A DNA stretch of 13,552 nucleotides from an uncultured Fidelibacterota bacterium (lineage in GTDB: Bacteria; Marinisomatota; Marinisomatia; Marinisomatales; UBA1611). The translations under genes and the position numbers were made by a program. Below the pieces are notes generated by a model. It saw only the letters and a list, made by a program, of their open reading frames with translations. It had not been told where the DNA came from and did not search any database. Location of the stretch: assembly GCA_913045415.1 (NCBI GenBank), contig CAJWPW010000009.1:1-13552 (forward strand), read 5' to 3'. Of this stretch, positions 7,824-13,552 are shown piece by piece. Numbering within the stretch: the stretch's first letter is position 1; each line of letters opens with the position of its first letter.

Positions 7824-9602
7824 TCAAATTGAAACATTTATTTGCAGGGCACCCCTAACAACTGGGATTTCATCAAAATTCCATGCTCGCCATGCGGTTG
7901 AAATACGAAAATGAATGTCGGTACTGGGACTGGTTTGGTAGGATAAAATATTCCCTAAATAGTGACCATGTCGAGTGAATACTTTGCTTTTCATTTCTCC
8001 GGGCAAGTTCACATCCCAATAATATAGCCACGATTGACCCTCTATTTTTGTAGTCACCCAATACCATTTAACAGTCCAAAGACCTAAATAATGCTTACTT
8101 CTTAGTTGAATACCCAAGCTGGAAGGAGAATCATTTTGGCTATGTTTTTCTTGGAGTTGGCATTGGAATGAATTATTTGTATCGTGTTTCCACTTGATGG
8201 TCGTTTTAATAGTAGAAATGGGGACAGAAGAAAAATTATAATCATTATATCCATAGTTTTCTGATGAAGCTTCCTGAATCTTGAGCTTTGTTTGAATCCA
8301 AAGTTTTGAATTGAATTTTTGATCTAGTCTAATACCGGTTTCATGACCGTCTCTTTTAAACTCCCCCTTTGATTTTTCCAACCTTCTAAATATATCAGAA
8401 TATACATTTACGTTGATTTTATCATATCGGAATCGAAGTTCCTGTAAAACACCAGTTTCCCCTAATTCTTTATTATTCCAATTGCGGAATGCGTTATCCC
8501 TTAATGCAAAATAATTATTGTCAATTTCTCGAAACACAATTCCATAATAAAATGAATCATGTTTCATCTTTCCTCCCATTATTATGGCATTTTTATTCTG
8601 AGACGTAAAAGCTAATTCAGAAAACAGAGTCAAATTTGAGATAGTGTAATTACCATAAACTGATGATGTGAGATTGGTAAAATAACTATCAGTATGGTCT
8701 TGTCTCCAAGCGCCACCACCAACCACAAACCCCGCTATTCCATTTGGTATTATTGTTTCCCAATCAGCTACTCCAATTGTTTCTAAAATATTGTCATGAT
8801 TTTTAATTTGGTTTTCCGAAACATGAAGCCCAACATTTGAAATATTGACGCGATTGTTCTCGATAGAACCATCAATTTTTCTATGGGAAATCCCTGCCGA
8901 AAGTTGACCGTGGCCCATGGGCTGTTCCCATCCCAATCCTCGATATGCCCAGGATTCATGACCTGACCTAAAGGGTTGGATCCCTTTTCCTCGACGTAAA
9001 ATAGAATTGGTGGTTCCAAAATCCGATTTTACCGGCATCGACCTCCAACTGACCAATCCATGTCCAACCAACATCTGGAAATTGCCTATGGTGTAATCAT
9101 AGTCTTGAAACTTTGTATTCAAAAACATCGAATAATGATCAAGAATATCTAACTCTCCCGGATCTCTTTCGCCAAGAATCCCAATTCTAAATTGATCAAA
9201 TTGAAAATCACCGAACCATTTATGTTGAATGCCATCCGTCCTATTAATTCTATGTATGAATGATCCGTGGATATTTATCTCTCTTCTGCCAGTCCATAGT
9301 TCATTTAAAAGCATATTCAGACGTGGATACTGATCAAGATTATTTAAATCACCTTGAAGGGTCTGCTCTAAGGCATAATTCTCTTCATGACTTAAAAAAG
9401 AAAGTTGGGATAAAAGAAGTGCAGATTCTGGAGTGAGTGAATGATGGAAAGCCTTGGCATTATTTAGAATGATAAGATCTGATTCCGGTAGAGAGTTTTC
9501 CGGATCAAAGGCATCATATACATCATACTGTCCAAAAGAAACGTTATGGAATATGAGTGTAACTAATCCCAGTCTGATAAGTGATAAAGCCAAGATTCGC
9601 AT
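7824..9602 (-). CDS. Large outer-membrane beta-barrel protein, possible degenerate HhH N-terminus
   Basis: A 592-residue protein of unknown function. It starts with a clear signal peptide (MRILALSLIRLGLVTLIFHN, then VSFGQ). A short helical region follows (LSQLSFLSHEENYALEQT, then QYPRLNMLL) that weakly resembles the degenerate helix-hairpin-helix repeats at the N-terminus of FCB-group 'HhH plus barrel' proteins. From about residue 105 to the end it is alternating polar/hydrophobic strands rich in Tyr, Trp, Asn and Gly, typical of an outer-membrane barrel (INIHGSFIHRINR, FVVGGGAWRQ, VKWYWVTTKI). The ATG at 9600-9602 is preferred; a TTG at 9621-9623 is in frame. Either way it overlaps the upstream PorV-like gene (59 or 80 bp), suggesting translational coupling and a joint role. 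No Shine-Dalgarno is visible. Substrate unknown. Confidence 0.75.
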   Translation of the reverse strand: MRILALSLIRLGLVTLIFHNVSFGQYDVYDAFDPENSLPESDLIILNNAKAFHHSLTPESALLLSQLSFLSHEENYALEQTLQGDLNNLDQYPRLNMLLNELWTGRREINIHGSFIHRINRTDGIQHKWFGDFQFDQFRIGILGERDPGELDILDHYSMFLNTKFQDYDYTIGNFQMLVGHGLVSWRSMPVKSDFGTTNSILRRGKGIQPFRSGHESWAYRGLGWEQPMGHGQLSAGISHRKIDGSIENNRVNISNVGLHVSENQIKNHDNILETIGVADWETIIPNGIAGFVVGGGAWRQDHTDSYFTNLTSSVYGNYTISNLTLFSELAFTSQNKNAIIMGGKMKHDSFYYGIVFREIDNNYFALRDNAFRNWNNKELGETGVLQELRFRYDKINVNVYSDIFRRLEKSKGEFKRDGHETGIRLDQKFNSKLWIQTKLKIQEASSENYGYNDYNFSSVPISTIKTTIKWKHDTNNSFQCQLQEKHSQNDSPSSLGIQLRSKHYLGLWTVKWYWVTTKIEGQSWLYYWDVNLPGEMKSKVFTRHGHYLGNILSYQTSPSTDIHFRISTAWRAWNFDEIPVVRGALQINVSI

Positions 9603-10392
9603 AAGAAAGGAAACTAAATTCAATTCGAAATTCTTTCCAGTTTATACATCCTCCAGTTGTGAAAATATTAGGCTGTTGGACCTTACCAACTGCAATATCT
9701 ATTTGGTCAAGTAATTTATAGATCATGCCAAAGCGAACACTGATTGGGAATTCAGTATCCTGGACAAAAGATGCTTGCCCAATTATTTTTTCATTTGGTC
9801 GTACCAAAAGGCCGGCTGATATTATTTGGGGAAGTTTTTCATTGGATTGTCCAATCATAGGTCGATTTACATTTAAAAAAGACATCATTGTTTCCACATG
9901 GGTTCCCATGGCATATCTCACACTGACTTTTGATCCTATTGCCTCAGCTTGTCCATAATTTGAGATGCTTAATTGATACATATTAAGGGAGATACCAAGT
10001 TGAACTAATTCTTTATAACTTTTTGCTCCTAAAATTGAAATCTGTGTTTCCTGATAGCTTGAATTTCCAAACCGGGACAGACCAAGACCAAGACCCAAGT
10101 TCCGGAAATTCCCCCCAACTACAAATAGCGATTCCATGAGGGATCTTAAACCGAATTTTCGATTAATACTTCCTGCGCCAAATGGAGATCTATTAATGAG
10201 AAGAATTGTTGGATCAGATAATGCACCCAGAGAGTTCGGGTAAATAGAAAATGGAAATGCCCCCACAGCATTTTGAAATGATGACAGTGATTCGGAGTCA
10301 AATGCTCCATATACCTTATTGGAGCAAAAAAATACCATACTGAAACACAATATGGTATGGATTACATGGCTGGTGGATTGAAAGCTAGCCAT
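9544..10392 (-). CDS. PorV/PorQ-like outer-membrane beta-barrel protein
   Basis: A 282-residue predicted outer-membrane protein. The N-terminus has a hydrophobic stretch (TILCFSMVFFC) and a plausible cleavage after SNKVYG, though the n-region lacks positive charge. The mature part begins with a PorV/PorQ-like pattern (NAVGAFPFSIYPNSLGALSD ending in INRSPFG), followed by amphipathic strands (GNFRNLGLGLGLSRFG, SAGLLVRPNEKIIGQASFV). The last strand, LGFITYQTGISY, matches the typical LG-T-Q-G-S- closing strand of this superfamily, which argues that the reading frame is complete despite overlapping the next gene by 59 bp. Family knowledge: PorV/PorQ proteins act in type IX secretion or as FadL-related channels; no other secretion gene is in the window, so I do not assign that role. 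Its ATG lies 8 bp after a terminator T-run, and no Shine-Dalgarno is seen. Confidence 0.7.
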   Translation of the reverse strand: MASFQSTSHVIHTILCFSMVFFCSNKVYGAFDSESLSSFQNAVGAFPFSIYPNSLGALSDPTILLINRSPFGAGSINRKFGLRSLMESLFVVGGNFRNLGLGLGLSRFGNSSYQETQISILGAKSYKELVQLGISLNMYQLSISNYGQAEAIGSKVSVRYAMGTHVETMMSFLNVNRPMIGQSNEKLPQIISAGLLVRPNEKIIGQASFVQDTEFPISVRFGMIYKLLDQIDIAVGKVQQPNIFTTGGCINWKEFRIEFSFLSYANLGFITYQTGISYTHIP

Positions 10393-10400
10393 GATATTTT

Positions 10401-10431
10401 AAAAAAATGCGCCCCGTATAAACGGGGCGCA
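10401..10431 (-). terminator. Strong Rho-independent terminator after the 72-aa membrane protein gene
   Basis: The arms tgcgccccgt (10408-10417) and acggggcgca (10422-10431) form a perfect 10-bp GC-rich stem with a 4-nt loop. On the minus strand it is followed by seven T (10407-10401). It starts 21 bp after the stop of the 72-aa gene, and the next ATG (10392) comes only 8 bp after the T-run. Confidence 0.93.
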
Positions 10432-10452
10432 CCAGCGGAATTAATATTCGCG

Positions 10453-10671
10453 CTATTTCTTTTCGTACCACATAACGATTATCATCAGGGCAAGTATACC
10501 TGCGAATCCTGCATCTCCAAATTGAGTCATAACTCGACCCAACCCACTGATAACTCCAAAAAAGTCATCAAACAAAATTCCTACAACAATACCTATGACG
10601 ACTAAGGTCTTGAGCAAATCTGTGATTTGTCCTAACCACTCGTTTACGGTCTGCAACGCACCTTTCAGCAT
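10453..10671 (-). CDS. Small two-helix membrane protein (72 aa), paralogue of the 69-aa neighbour
   Basis: I do not recognise the family. A 72-residue protein with a short amphipathic start (MLKGALQTVNEWLGQITDL), a hydrophobic helix (~20-35, LKTLVVIGIVVGILF), a polar/glycine connector (DDFFGVISGLGRVMTQFGD), a second hydrophobic helix (~54-68, AGFAGILALMIIVMW) and a charged end (YEKK). It aligns along its whole length, without gaps, with the 69-aa protein encoded just upstream, sharing K-x-LxV, a D-x-x-GGI/GVI turn, and D-x-GFAG-LAL. AGGAGG (10677-10682) lies five bases before the ATG, and a strong terminator follows. High expression is inferred from these signals. Pore-forming peptide, toxin-like, pilin-like (VirB2-type) or envelope structural roles are all possible; nothing in the sequence decides. 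No glycine-glycine leader or signal-peptidase cleavage motif is evident. Confidence 0.8.
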   Translation of the reverse strand: MLKGALQTVNEWLGQITDLLKTLVVIGIVVGILFDDFFGVISGLGRVMTQFGDAGFAGILALMIIVMWYEKK

Positions 10672-10676
10672 AGTTT

Positions 10677-10691
10677 CCTCCTGTTTTCAGG
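10677..10691 (-). promoter_or_regulatory. Strong Shine-Dalgarno partly paired in a small hairpin, 72-aa gene
   Basis: On the minus strand, ACCTGAAAACAGGAGGAAACT precedes the ATG. AGGAGG occupies 10677-10682 with 5-nt spacing. CCTG (10688-10691) can pair with CAGG (10680-10683) across an AAAA loop, covering the first half of the Shine-Dalgarno. The 4-bp stem is short, so regulation is only a possibility. Confidence 0.6.
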
Positions 10692-10692
10692 T

Positions 10693-10724
10693 AACGGGGT
10701 CAGGGTTGAAATCAAGACCCCGTT
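10693..10724 (-). other. GC-rich hairpin between the two small membrane protein genes, no U-tract
   Basis: The arms aacggggtc (10693-10701) and gaccccgtt (10716-10724) form a perfect 9-bp stem with a 14-nt loop, 14 bp after the stop of the 69-aa gene. On the minus strand it is followed by ACCTGAAAACAGG rather than a T-run, so it is not a standard intrinsic terminator. It may protect the 3' end of the upstream message, act as a processing site, or attenuate. It shares a CCCCGT/ACGGGG core with the terminator at 10401-10431. Confidence 0.7.
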
Positions 10725-10738
10725 TAAATCCTTTTTGA

Positions 10739-10948
10739 TTATCCCAAAAACGAGAGTAAAACCAGCAGAGCTAACAGTCCGGCAAAACCCCCATCTAGGA
10801 ATGTGTTTACCAGATCTACGATTCCACCGATAGGGTCAAACCCTGTGGAATAGACAATATTAACGAAAACGAATAACACAATAAGTGCTTTGATTACGCC
10901 AATGATTCCAGATGCTGCATTTTGTACTTGAGCGTTTACATCAGCCAT
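10739..10948 (-). CDS. Small two-helix membrane protein (69 aa), first of a paralogous pair
   Basis: I do not recognise the family. A 69-residue protein: polar/amphipathic N-terminus (MADVNAQVQNAASGIIG), hydrophobic helix (~18-33, VIKALIVLFVFVNIVY), connector with FDPIGGIVDLVNTFLDG, and a second hydrophobic helix (~54-68, GFAGLLALLVLLSF). It aligns end to end with the 72-aa product encoded 67 bp downstream, which suggests a tandem duplication that has since diverged. AAGGAGGT (10955-10962), a full match to the anti-Shine-Dalgarno, lies six bases before the ATG. Its leader is the longest non-coding stretch in the window. Strong translation is inferred. The preceding glycosyltransferase unit is functionally unrelated as far as I can see. 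No processing motif or cysteine is present. Confidence 0.8.
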   Translation of the reverse strand: MADVNAQVQNAASGIIGVIKALIVLFVFVNIVYSTGFDPIGGIVDLVNTFLDGGFAGLLALLVLLSFLG

Positions 10949-10954
10949 GCTGAT

Positions 10955-10962
10955 ACCTCCTT
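10955..10962 (-). promoter_or_regulatory. Perfect Shine-Dalgarno of the 69-aa gene
   Basis: AAGGAGGT on the minus strand, six bases before the ATG at 10946-10948. Most genes in this window have weak or no visible Shine-Dalgarno, so this one stands out; it fixes the start. Confidence 0.85.
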
Positions 10963-11030
10963 GGTTTGGTTCTTTGGTAAAAACAGGGAGCTATCTTATC
11001 CGTTCTCTGTTTTCTTGATAGATTGACCTT

Positions 11031-11036
11031 ATTGTA
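11031..11036 (-). promoter_or_regulatory. Candidate -10 element in the 158-bp leader of the small-protein pair
   Basis: The non-coding stretch 10949-11106 separates the glycosyltransferase unit from the small genes. On the minus strand TACAAT (5 of 6 to consensus) is at 11031-11036, with TTGCCC (11051-11056) 14 bp upstream and TTGACC (11069-11074) farther off; neither spacing is ideal. The stretch also holds a short dyad ATATTG-A-CAATAT (11092-11104) and TTGA-CCGA-TCAA (11063-11074). No convincing terminator for the preceding unit is seen. Confidence 0.3.
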
Positions 11037-11106
11037 TTCTTTGAATAAAAGGGCAATCTCTTTTGATCGGTCAAATTTACAAATAAAGATGATATTGACA
11101 ATATTT

Positions 11107-12201
11107 TTATTTATTCACCCGCTGAACTCTAGAAAGTAGTTTTATAACTGCGCCAGAGATTCTTTCCACATCAATGGTCCCCATGCATTTTTGGCATAAT
11201 CTCCAGTGATCTCTTTTGTGTTCACATGATTCATCTGGCTTAATAATTGTTATCCATTTCCCAATAGGGCATGTCATCTTTGGGTCCTGTGAACCAAAGA
11301 TGGAAATAGTCGGTATTCCGACATAAGCCGCCAGATGTCCTGGCATGGAATCATTTCCAATGAGCATCTTTTGATTTCTTAACCAATTCTTGAATTTGAC
11401 TAAATCCCCATCAAAAAAGCTTACCTTAACACCTCTTTCTTTCATGCGTTGAATTAAAATAGCCGTTTCTGGCGTTTTAACAATTGCAATTTCATGATTT
11501 TTCGAGAGAATTTCTGCTAATTTAATCCATTTATTTTCTGGCCATGCTCGCCTTGGGTCGGTTCCCCCGGCATGAAATACAATAGCCCCTTGATCTTTAA
11601 AATTAAATTCTTTTTCATCCAACATTATAGAATCACACCCAAGATGGGAGATTAATTGCAGGGATCGTTCTGTTTGGTGAACAGCCCTTGGAGATAGTTG
11701 TGGGTGGGTATAAAAAAAAGATCCTCCTGTATCGGTATAACCTAGACTCATTTTTGATCGGACATGCCACAGAAACCAACTATTACGTAAGTCACCCTTG
11801 AAATCAATCGCTATATCTATATCTCGTTTTCTAAAATGCCGCGCAAAAGATCGTGCTTTAATCCATTTTATCAATGACCAATCCCAATTTGTCCAAGGGA
11901 CTTCAACACCTATTACCTCGTCCGCAAATTTCAGATCTCGGGATAATTTTTCTGCGCCCTGACAACACAATAATATTATATGAGCCTGAGGATATCTTTT
12001 TTTTAGAGATCGCAAAACAGGAGCAATGAGGAAAACATCACCAATGCGATGATATTGACAAATGAGAATTGAATTTATATTTTCATCATTGAGTGAGTAT
12101 GATTTTCTATACAAATTACAAAAGAAGTAAAAAGGCCAAATCAGTCTGTTAATGATACGCGACAAAAAAATAAAATAAGGATTATAAACTTGTCCATTCA
12201 T
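11107..12201 (-). CDS. Glycosyltransferase family 9 (heptosyltransferase-like)
   Basis: A 364-residue GT-B glycosyltransferase, probably acting at the inner face of the inner membrane on a lipopolysaccharide core or similar glycan. The N-terminal domain has ILICQYHRIGDVFLIAPVLR (46-65), where Gly54-Asp55 matches the GD motif with the catalytic Asp of WaaC/WaaF-type enzymes, then LKKRYPQAHIILLC. The C-terminal domain has GAIVFHAGG, a Rossmann start, and IGNDSMPGHLAAYVGIPTIS followed by IFGSQDP, the GT9 donor-site signature. The tail carries C-x9-C-x2-C (CEHKRDHWRLCQKC) before IDVERI, also a family trait. Residues ~8-31 are hydrophobic/aromatic and may anchor it to the membrane. The ATG overlaps the previous gene's stop as ATGA, so the two glycosyltransferases are coupled. 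The sugar donor is unknown. Confidence 0.92.
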   Translation of the reverse strand: MNGQVYNPYFIFLSRIINRLIWPFYFFCNLYRKSYSLNDENINSILICQYHRIGDVFLIAPVLRSLKKRYPQAHIILLCCQGAEKLSRDLKFADEVIGVEVPWTNWDWSLIKWIKARSFARHFRKRDIDIAIDFKGDLRNSWFLWHVRSKMSLGYTDTGGSFFYTHPQLSPRAVHQTERSLQLISHLGCDSIMLDEKEFNFKDQGAIVFHAGGTDPRRAWPENKWIKLAEILSKNHEIAIVKTPETAILIQRMKERGVKVSFFDGDLVKFKNWLRNQKMLIGNDSMPGHLAAYVGIPTISIFGSQDPKMTCPIGKWITIIKPDESCEHKRDHWRLCQKCMGTIDVERISGAVIKLLSRVQRVNK

Positions 12202-13292
12202 ACCGGTAGTCCCATATCTTTATAATATTGATATAATTTTTCCGATACTTGTGTTATATCATGGTTTTTAACTACCCAATTTCTTGCATCTATTCCTTTT
12301 GCTTCAATTTTCTTTCTGTCTTGGGACAAGTCTCTTAAAACAGAGTCAAAATTATTCTGATTCACATTCACAAATGGGTGATCCGGTATAAATGAATTAT
12401 ATTTATCATTGATTTCTGTCAAAGTACAAATTCCCATGGATAATGATTCCACAGAATTCATACCATACCCCCAGCCACCTCGATCTCCAATCTGATCAAT
12501 AAAAATATCAGATTTTACTTTTCGTTTTATTGCAGTTGCATGAGGAAGGTTTTCAATTAGGTCGAATTTAATAAGTCCTTCAGATTCCAATTTTTCACAG
12601 ACTGAAATAATTTTATTGGATCCCTTGTAAAATCGATTGGTTGGTGCATGTGCAACCTGTATTGTTTTATTCAATCCATATTTTGGAATAAACTGGTTTG
12701 TATCAAAAGGGAGAAAAAGATAATCTAAGTTTGGGTGCTTATCCAACAGATCAACTTCATTTGTCAGGTTAAGATCAGATAAATCATCTATTATAGGCAT
12801 AACGCCCCTGGCCCGCATATCTTCACCATGATAATGTGCGATGATCTTTTTTCCACGTTCATGGAGTTCTTTTACAAAGAATTCATTTTTCAAAAAATCA
12901 GATCCGCTTTCAAAATGGACCACATCAAAATCATATAATTGATAATCCTGGATCGCTTGTTCTATAACTGGGCGCCATAACCAATCCTTGAACTTCAAAA
13001 AAATCGAATCAAACCAACCTTCAGGCTTCCAGACTGGTGGATTTCCTTCCTTTTCCTTAAAGTATCCATCTTTGCCCCTATATTGTTTATATATAAAATT
13101 TCGAAGGCCAGCCATTCGTGTCCCTGTAAAATTAAAGGGCAAGTCTAAGCAAATATCTTCTTCAAAATTCTTGGGTGATCTAAAAAATGTAACGGTCCGA
13201 CAATCATTTCCCCGGGATTCATGTTCCTTTTTCCATAGAGTCAATGTTCCGACAGTATTTTCTGGTGAGATATATAAGATTTTCAGACGCAT
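12198..13292 (-). CDS. Glycosyltransferase, GT4-like (GT-B fold)
   Basis: A 364-residue cytoplasmic glycosyltransferase. It begins MRLKILYISPENTVGTLTLW, a typical first Rossmann strand and glycine loop. FDVVHFESGSDFL and KIIAHYHGEDMRARG form the middle of the N-domain, with a His-Gly-Glu-Asp cluster. The C-domain has FDLIENLPHATAIKR, SDIFIDQIGDRGGWGYGMNS and VESLSMGICTLTE, the last being a GT4-like donor-binding region with a shifted E-x7-E (VES...LTE). I chose ATG 13290-13292; a TTG immediately before it would add one Met. It abuts the stop of the upstream partial gene and overlaps the GT9 gene by 4 bp (ATGA). A role in the same surface glycan as the GT9 enzyme is inferred from the coupling. 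Donor and acceptor cannot be read. Confidence 0.85.
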   Translation of the reverse strand: MRLKILYISPENTVGTLTLWKKEHESRGNDCRTVTFFRSPKNFEEDICLDLPFNFTGTRMAGLRNFIYKQYRGKDGYFKEKEGNPPVWKPEGWFDSIFLKFKDWLWRPVIEQAIQDYQLYDFDVVHFESGSDFLKNEFFVKELHERGKKIIAHYHGEDMRARGVMPIIDDLSDLNLTNEVDLLDKHPNLDYLFLPFDTNQFIPKYGLNKTIQVAHAPTNRFYKGSNKIISVCEKLESEGLIKFDLIENLPHATAIKRKVKSDIFIDQIGDRGGWGYGMNSVESLSMGICTLTEINDKYNSFIPDHPFVNVNQNNFDSVLRDLSQDRKKIEAKGIDARNWVVKNHDITQVSEKLYQYYKDMGLPV

Positions 13293-13295
13293 CAA

Positions 13296-13552
13296 TTATC
13301 TGGGATAGGATAATTTTTTCCAAGGAATCATCACAGATAATTTTCCAGATTCATCTTTTGGATTTTTCTCTATTTCCAATTCTTTCTTTTGAAACCATAT
13401 TTTTGTTGATGGAGGATGATCAACATAGAATGTTAAACCACACAACTGATCCCTTGCCAGAGATTTACCGCCAATAGGTGTATCCAGGGCAGAATCAATA
13501 TAAATATTGGTCATGCCATCACTAGAATCAACTTTAAAATTTAAATAGTCAT
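13296..13552 (-). CDS. C-terminal end of an unidentified gene, cut by right window edge
   Basis: The minus-strand frame is open from the window edge to a TAA at 13296-13298, giving at least 84 residues: DYLNFKVDSSDGMTNIYIDS, then LARDQLCGLTFYVDHPPSTK, and finally SGKLSVMIPWKKLSYPR. A Met inside (ATG 13512-13514) could be taken as a start, but the frame stays open upstream with sensible sequence, so this is more likely the tail of a longer protein. I do not recognise the family; the alternating beta-like pattern suggests a small all-beta C-terminal domain. Its stop is 3 bp before the GT4 ATG, so it belongs to the same glycan unit and may be another transferase or modifying enzyme, but that is context only. 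Confidence 0.65.
   Translation of the reverse strand, partial: DYLNFKVDSSDGMTNIYIDSALDTPIGGKSLARDQLCGLTFYVDHPPSTKIWFQKKELEIEKNPKDESGKLSVMIPWKKLSYPR

Noticed and set aside
9544..10392. Type IX secretion locus based on the PorV-like protein
   Set aside because: No other secretion genes (PorK/L/M/N, SprA, PorU) or C-terminal sorting domains are visible; PorV-like barrels also occur outside that system.
10357..10605. 82-residue plus-strand open frame across the terminator and 72-aa gene
   Set aside because: Antisense to a gene with a strong Shine-Dalgarno and terminator; it crosses the perfect hairpin and shows no domain or ribosome binding site.
10969..11010. Possible attenuator in the leader of the 69-aa gene
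   Set aside because: ACAG/CTGT with an inner GGA/TCC followed by five T could fold, but the stem is short and bulged; too weak to call.
11092..11104. Perfect dyad ATATTG-A-CAATAT as operator or terminator
   Set aside because: Only 13 bp, AT-rich, with a one-base centre that cannot form a hairpin loop; a plus-strand TTGACA inside it has no matching -10. Probably chance.

Overview
The window is an AT-rich stretch of a Gram-negative bacterial chromosome. Every gene I can support lies on the minus strand, so transcription runs from the right edge to the left. Two outer-membrane-type beta-barrel proteins, an exported N-acetylmuramoyl-L-alanine amidase with an FCB-like helical insert, a type B (zinc-free) ribosomal protein L31 and lipopolysaccharide-type glycosyltransferases point to the Fibrobacterota-Chlorobiota-Bacteroidota (FCB) part of the tree. 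A Neomarinimicrobiota (SAR406)-like lineage is my best guess, but it is not proven from the sequence. I see no insertion sequence, tRNA, rRNA, CRISPR array or phage module.

Layout in transcription order. (1) 13552-11107: the 3' end of an unidentified gene, then a GT4-like and a GT9 (heptosyltransferase-like) glycosyltransferase, tightly packed, presumably making a surface glycan. (2) 11106-10393: a 158-bp leader, two paralogous tiny two-helix membrane proteins (69 and 72 aa), each with a near-perfect Shine-Dalgarno, a GC-rich hairpin between them and a strong intrinsic terminator after the second. (3) 10392-7824: a PorV/PorQ-like outer-membrane protein, overlapped by a larger beta-barrel protein with a possible degenerate helix-hairpin-helix N-terminus. 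(4) 7782-4252: envelope and cofactor housekeeping genes: amidase, glutamate racemase (murI) and folylpolyglutamate/dihydrofolate synthase (folC). (5) 4169-352: rho, a Cas6b-like RNA-binding protein with a long basic tail, a class I aminotransferase and rpmE2, closed by an intrinsic terminator. (6) 256-1: the start of a DUF1385 (YqhQ-like) gene that runs off the left edge.

The most unusual item is the protein at 1812-2894. Its first ~225 residues look like the Cas6b fold of CRISPR RNA-processing enzymes, including the C-terminal glycine-rich loop, but it lies between rho and aspC/rpmE2 with no CRISPR array or cas gene nearby. It has no histidine in its first 72 residues, where Cas6 enzymes keep their usual catalytic His, and it carries a ~95-residue Arg/Lys/Gln-rich tail. 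I infer a domesticated, probably non-cleaving RNA-binding protein that may work with Rho or the ribosome. The second item is the tandem pair of tiny membrane proteins with strong expression signals.

Genes are closely packed: ATGA and TTGA stop/start overlaps, a 14-bp murI/folC overlap and a ~59-bp overlap between the two outer-membrane genes. At both intrinsic terminators the next open reading frame begins very close to the U-tract.
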